From positions 62,001 to 126,000 of the forward strand of contig NZ_FNQM01000011.1 of NCBI RefSeq assembly GCF_900107585.1: DNA of 64,000 nucleotides, in the 5' to 3' direction. This DNA is from Rubrimonas cliftonensis. GTDB lineage: Bacteria; Pseudomonadota; Alphaproteobacteria; Rhodobacterales; Rhodobacteraceae. The position numbers and the translations under genes were made by a program. Within the stretch, counting starts at the first letter, position 1. Each line of letters opens with the position of its first letter. The notes beneath the pieces are model-generated. The model was not told the origin of the DNA, searched no databases, and saw only the letters and a list, made by a program, of their open reading frames with translations. Below are positions 63,153-64,000 of the stretch, piece by piece.

Positions 63153-64000
63153 TCAGCGGTCGAGCGTCACGTCGGTCAGCGCGTAGGCGCAGCAGGGCAG
63201 GATCAGCCCGCGGTCGATCTCGCGCTGGCGGATGCCGCCCTGATGGGTCATCGCCACCTCGCCCGAGAGCTTGGGCGTCTTGCACGTCCCGCACATGCCC
63301 TTGGCGCAGGAGGCCGGCATCGGCGCGCCCGCCAGCCGCGCCGCCGCCAGAATCGTGCGCCCCTCCGCCACCTCGAAGCTCCAGCCCGACTTCGCGAACG
63401 TCACGCGCCGCGTCGGCGCGCTCTCCGCGACCAGCGCGGGCTCGGGTTCGGAGAAGTCGAAACTCTCCTGCGCAAAGGCCTCCTCGGCCACTCCTGCCGC
63501 GAGGCACCACGCCCTCACGTCGGCCATGAAGCCTTCCGGTCCGCAGCACAGCACGCGTCGCTCGGCCATGTCCGGGACGAGCGACGCGAGTTTCTCCGCG
63601 TCCAGCCGCCCGCGCCCGCCGTCCGAGGGGACGACCTCCGTGCGCATGCGCGGCAGGCGGCGCGGCAGCCACGGCCACTCCTCGGCGTAGATGACGTCCG
63701 CCAGCGTGCGCGCGCAGTGGACGTGGACGACGTCGACATCAAGCCCGAGATCGCCGCAGGTGCGCAGCGAGGAGGCCATCGGCGTCACGCCCGACCCTGC
63801 CGAGACCATCAGCCACTTCTCACCCGGCCGGTCGAGCCCGAAGCCGCCCGCCGGCCCCATGGCGTCGATGGCGCCGCCGGGCTCGAGCGTGCGGTGCAGC
63901 CAGCCCGAGAAGACGCCGCCCGGCTTGCGCTTGACCGTGATCGTCACCGAGCGCTCGACCGCCGCCGAGCTGGAGATCGTGTAGCTGCGCTGCGCCTGCG
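63153..64000 (-). CDS. Hybrid-cluster/Rieske-oxygenase reductase, N-terminus beyond window
   Basis: The C-terminal 282 residues of a flavin and [2Fe-2S] reductase. Visible in order are the flavin-binding RSYTISSSAA, NAD(P)-binding MVSAGSGVTPMASSLRTC, CCGPEGFM and a C-terminal plant-type ferredoxin domain with CAKGMCGTC (Cys-x4-Cys-x2-Cys) and a final Cys in LPCC. This layout belongs to reductases that feed Rieske oxygenases for glycine betaine, stachydrine or carnitine demethylation. The true start is to the right of the window. It lies upstream of the N-methylproline demethylase-like gene on the same strand, separated by the inverted repeat. Confidence 0.85.
   Translation of the reverse strand, partial: QAQRSYTISSSAAVERSVTITVKRKPGGVFSGWLHRTLEPGGAIDAMGPAGGFGLDRPGEKWLMVSAGSGVTPMASSLRTCGDLGLDVDVVHVHCARTLADVIYAEEWPWLPRRLPRMRTEVVPSDGGRGRLDAEKLASLVPDMAERRVLCCGPEGFMADVRAWCLAAGVAEEAFAQESFDFSEPEPALVAESAPTRRVTFAKSGWSFEVAEGRTILAAARLAGAPMPASCAKGMCGTCKTPKLSGEVAMTHQGGIRQREIDRGLILPCCAYALTDVTLDR

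Overview
The window is chromosomal DNA from a very GC-rich alphaproteobacterium, most likely of the Rhodobacterales or a close relative. The reasons are gene order and protein families. The blocks aroA-cmk-rpsA-sppA-ihfB-lapA-trpF-trpB-trpA-accD-folC, phoH-ybeY-corC-lnt-(XRE regulator)-metK-trmB and tsaB-rimI-mucR are orders typical of that group. A MucR/Ros zinc-finger regulator, a VPLPA-CTERM surface protein and an N-methylproline-demethylase-like gene beside a Rieske-oxygenase reductase also fit. No rRNA, CRISPR array, prophage, transposase or plasmid feature was seen. Coding density is very high and almost all DNA is accounted for.

Layout. 1-2.4 kb: methionine salvage (mtnA, cut by the window edge), methylmalonyl-CoA epimerase and small proteins. 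2.4-12.5 kb: membrane protein, nitroreductase, a phosphorelay set (NtrC-type regulator, REC-HPt protein and, across a propionyl-CoA synthetase gene, a lone receiver), a TPP enzyme and a chemoreceptor. 12.5-16.6 kb: patatin lipoprotein, DNA exonuclease of the ligase-associated type, amidase. 16.6-28.1 kb: the long leftward housekeeping block folC-accD-trpA-(DUF2158)-trpB-trpF-(unknown)-lapA-ihfB-sppA-rpsA-cmk-aroA. 28.3-37.2 kb: trmB, metK, XRE regulator, lnt, corC, ybeY, phoH, miaB, mucR. 37.4-43.1 kb: rimI, tsaB, NifU-like protein, universal stress protein, amidase, a degenerate MetE-like protein and rluB, with tadA starting back-to-back on the other strand. 43.1-50 kb: M20 peptidase, VPLPA-CTERM protein, DUF3775, carB. 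50-59 kb: caspase-like protein, YceI-OmpA fusion, an antiporter operon, AdoMet decarboxylase, DMT exporter, TPR protein. 59-64 kb: tRNA-Thr, efp, PAS protein and the start of a probable quaternary-amine catabolic locus.

Genes are tightly packed and often translationally coupled: five GTGA, two ATGA and four 8-base ATG/TGA overlaps join consecutive cistrons. The main candidates for something not well described are a caspase homologue with a C-terminal CxxCH motif that lies divergently beside a YceI-OmpA fusion, a MetE-like protein that appears to have lost its zinc ligands, an unknown small gene locked into the trp operon by overlaps at both ends, a phosphorelay whose HPt motif is altered, and a 40-base inverted repeat between the two amine-catabolism genes. 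No single dramatic new system is proven by the sequence alone.
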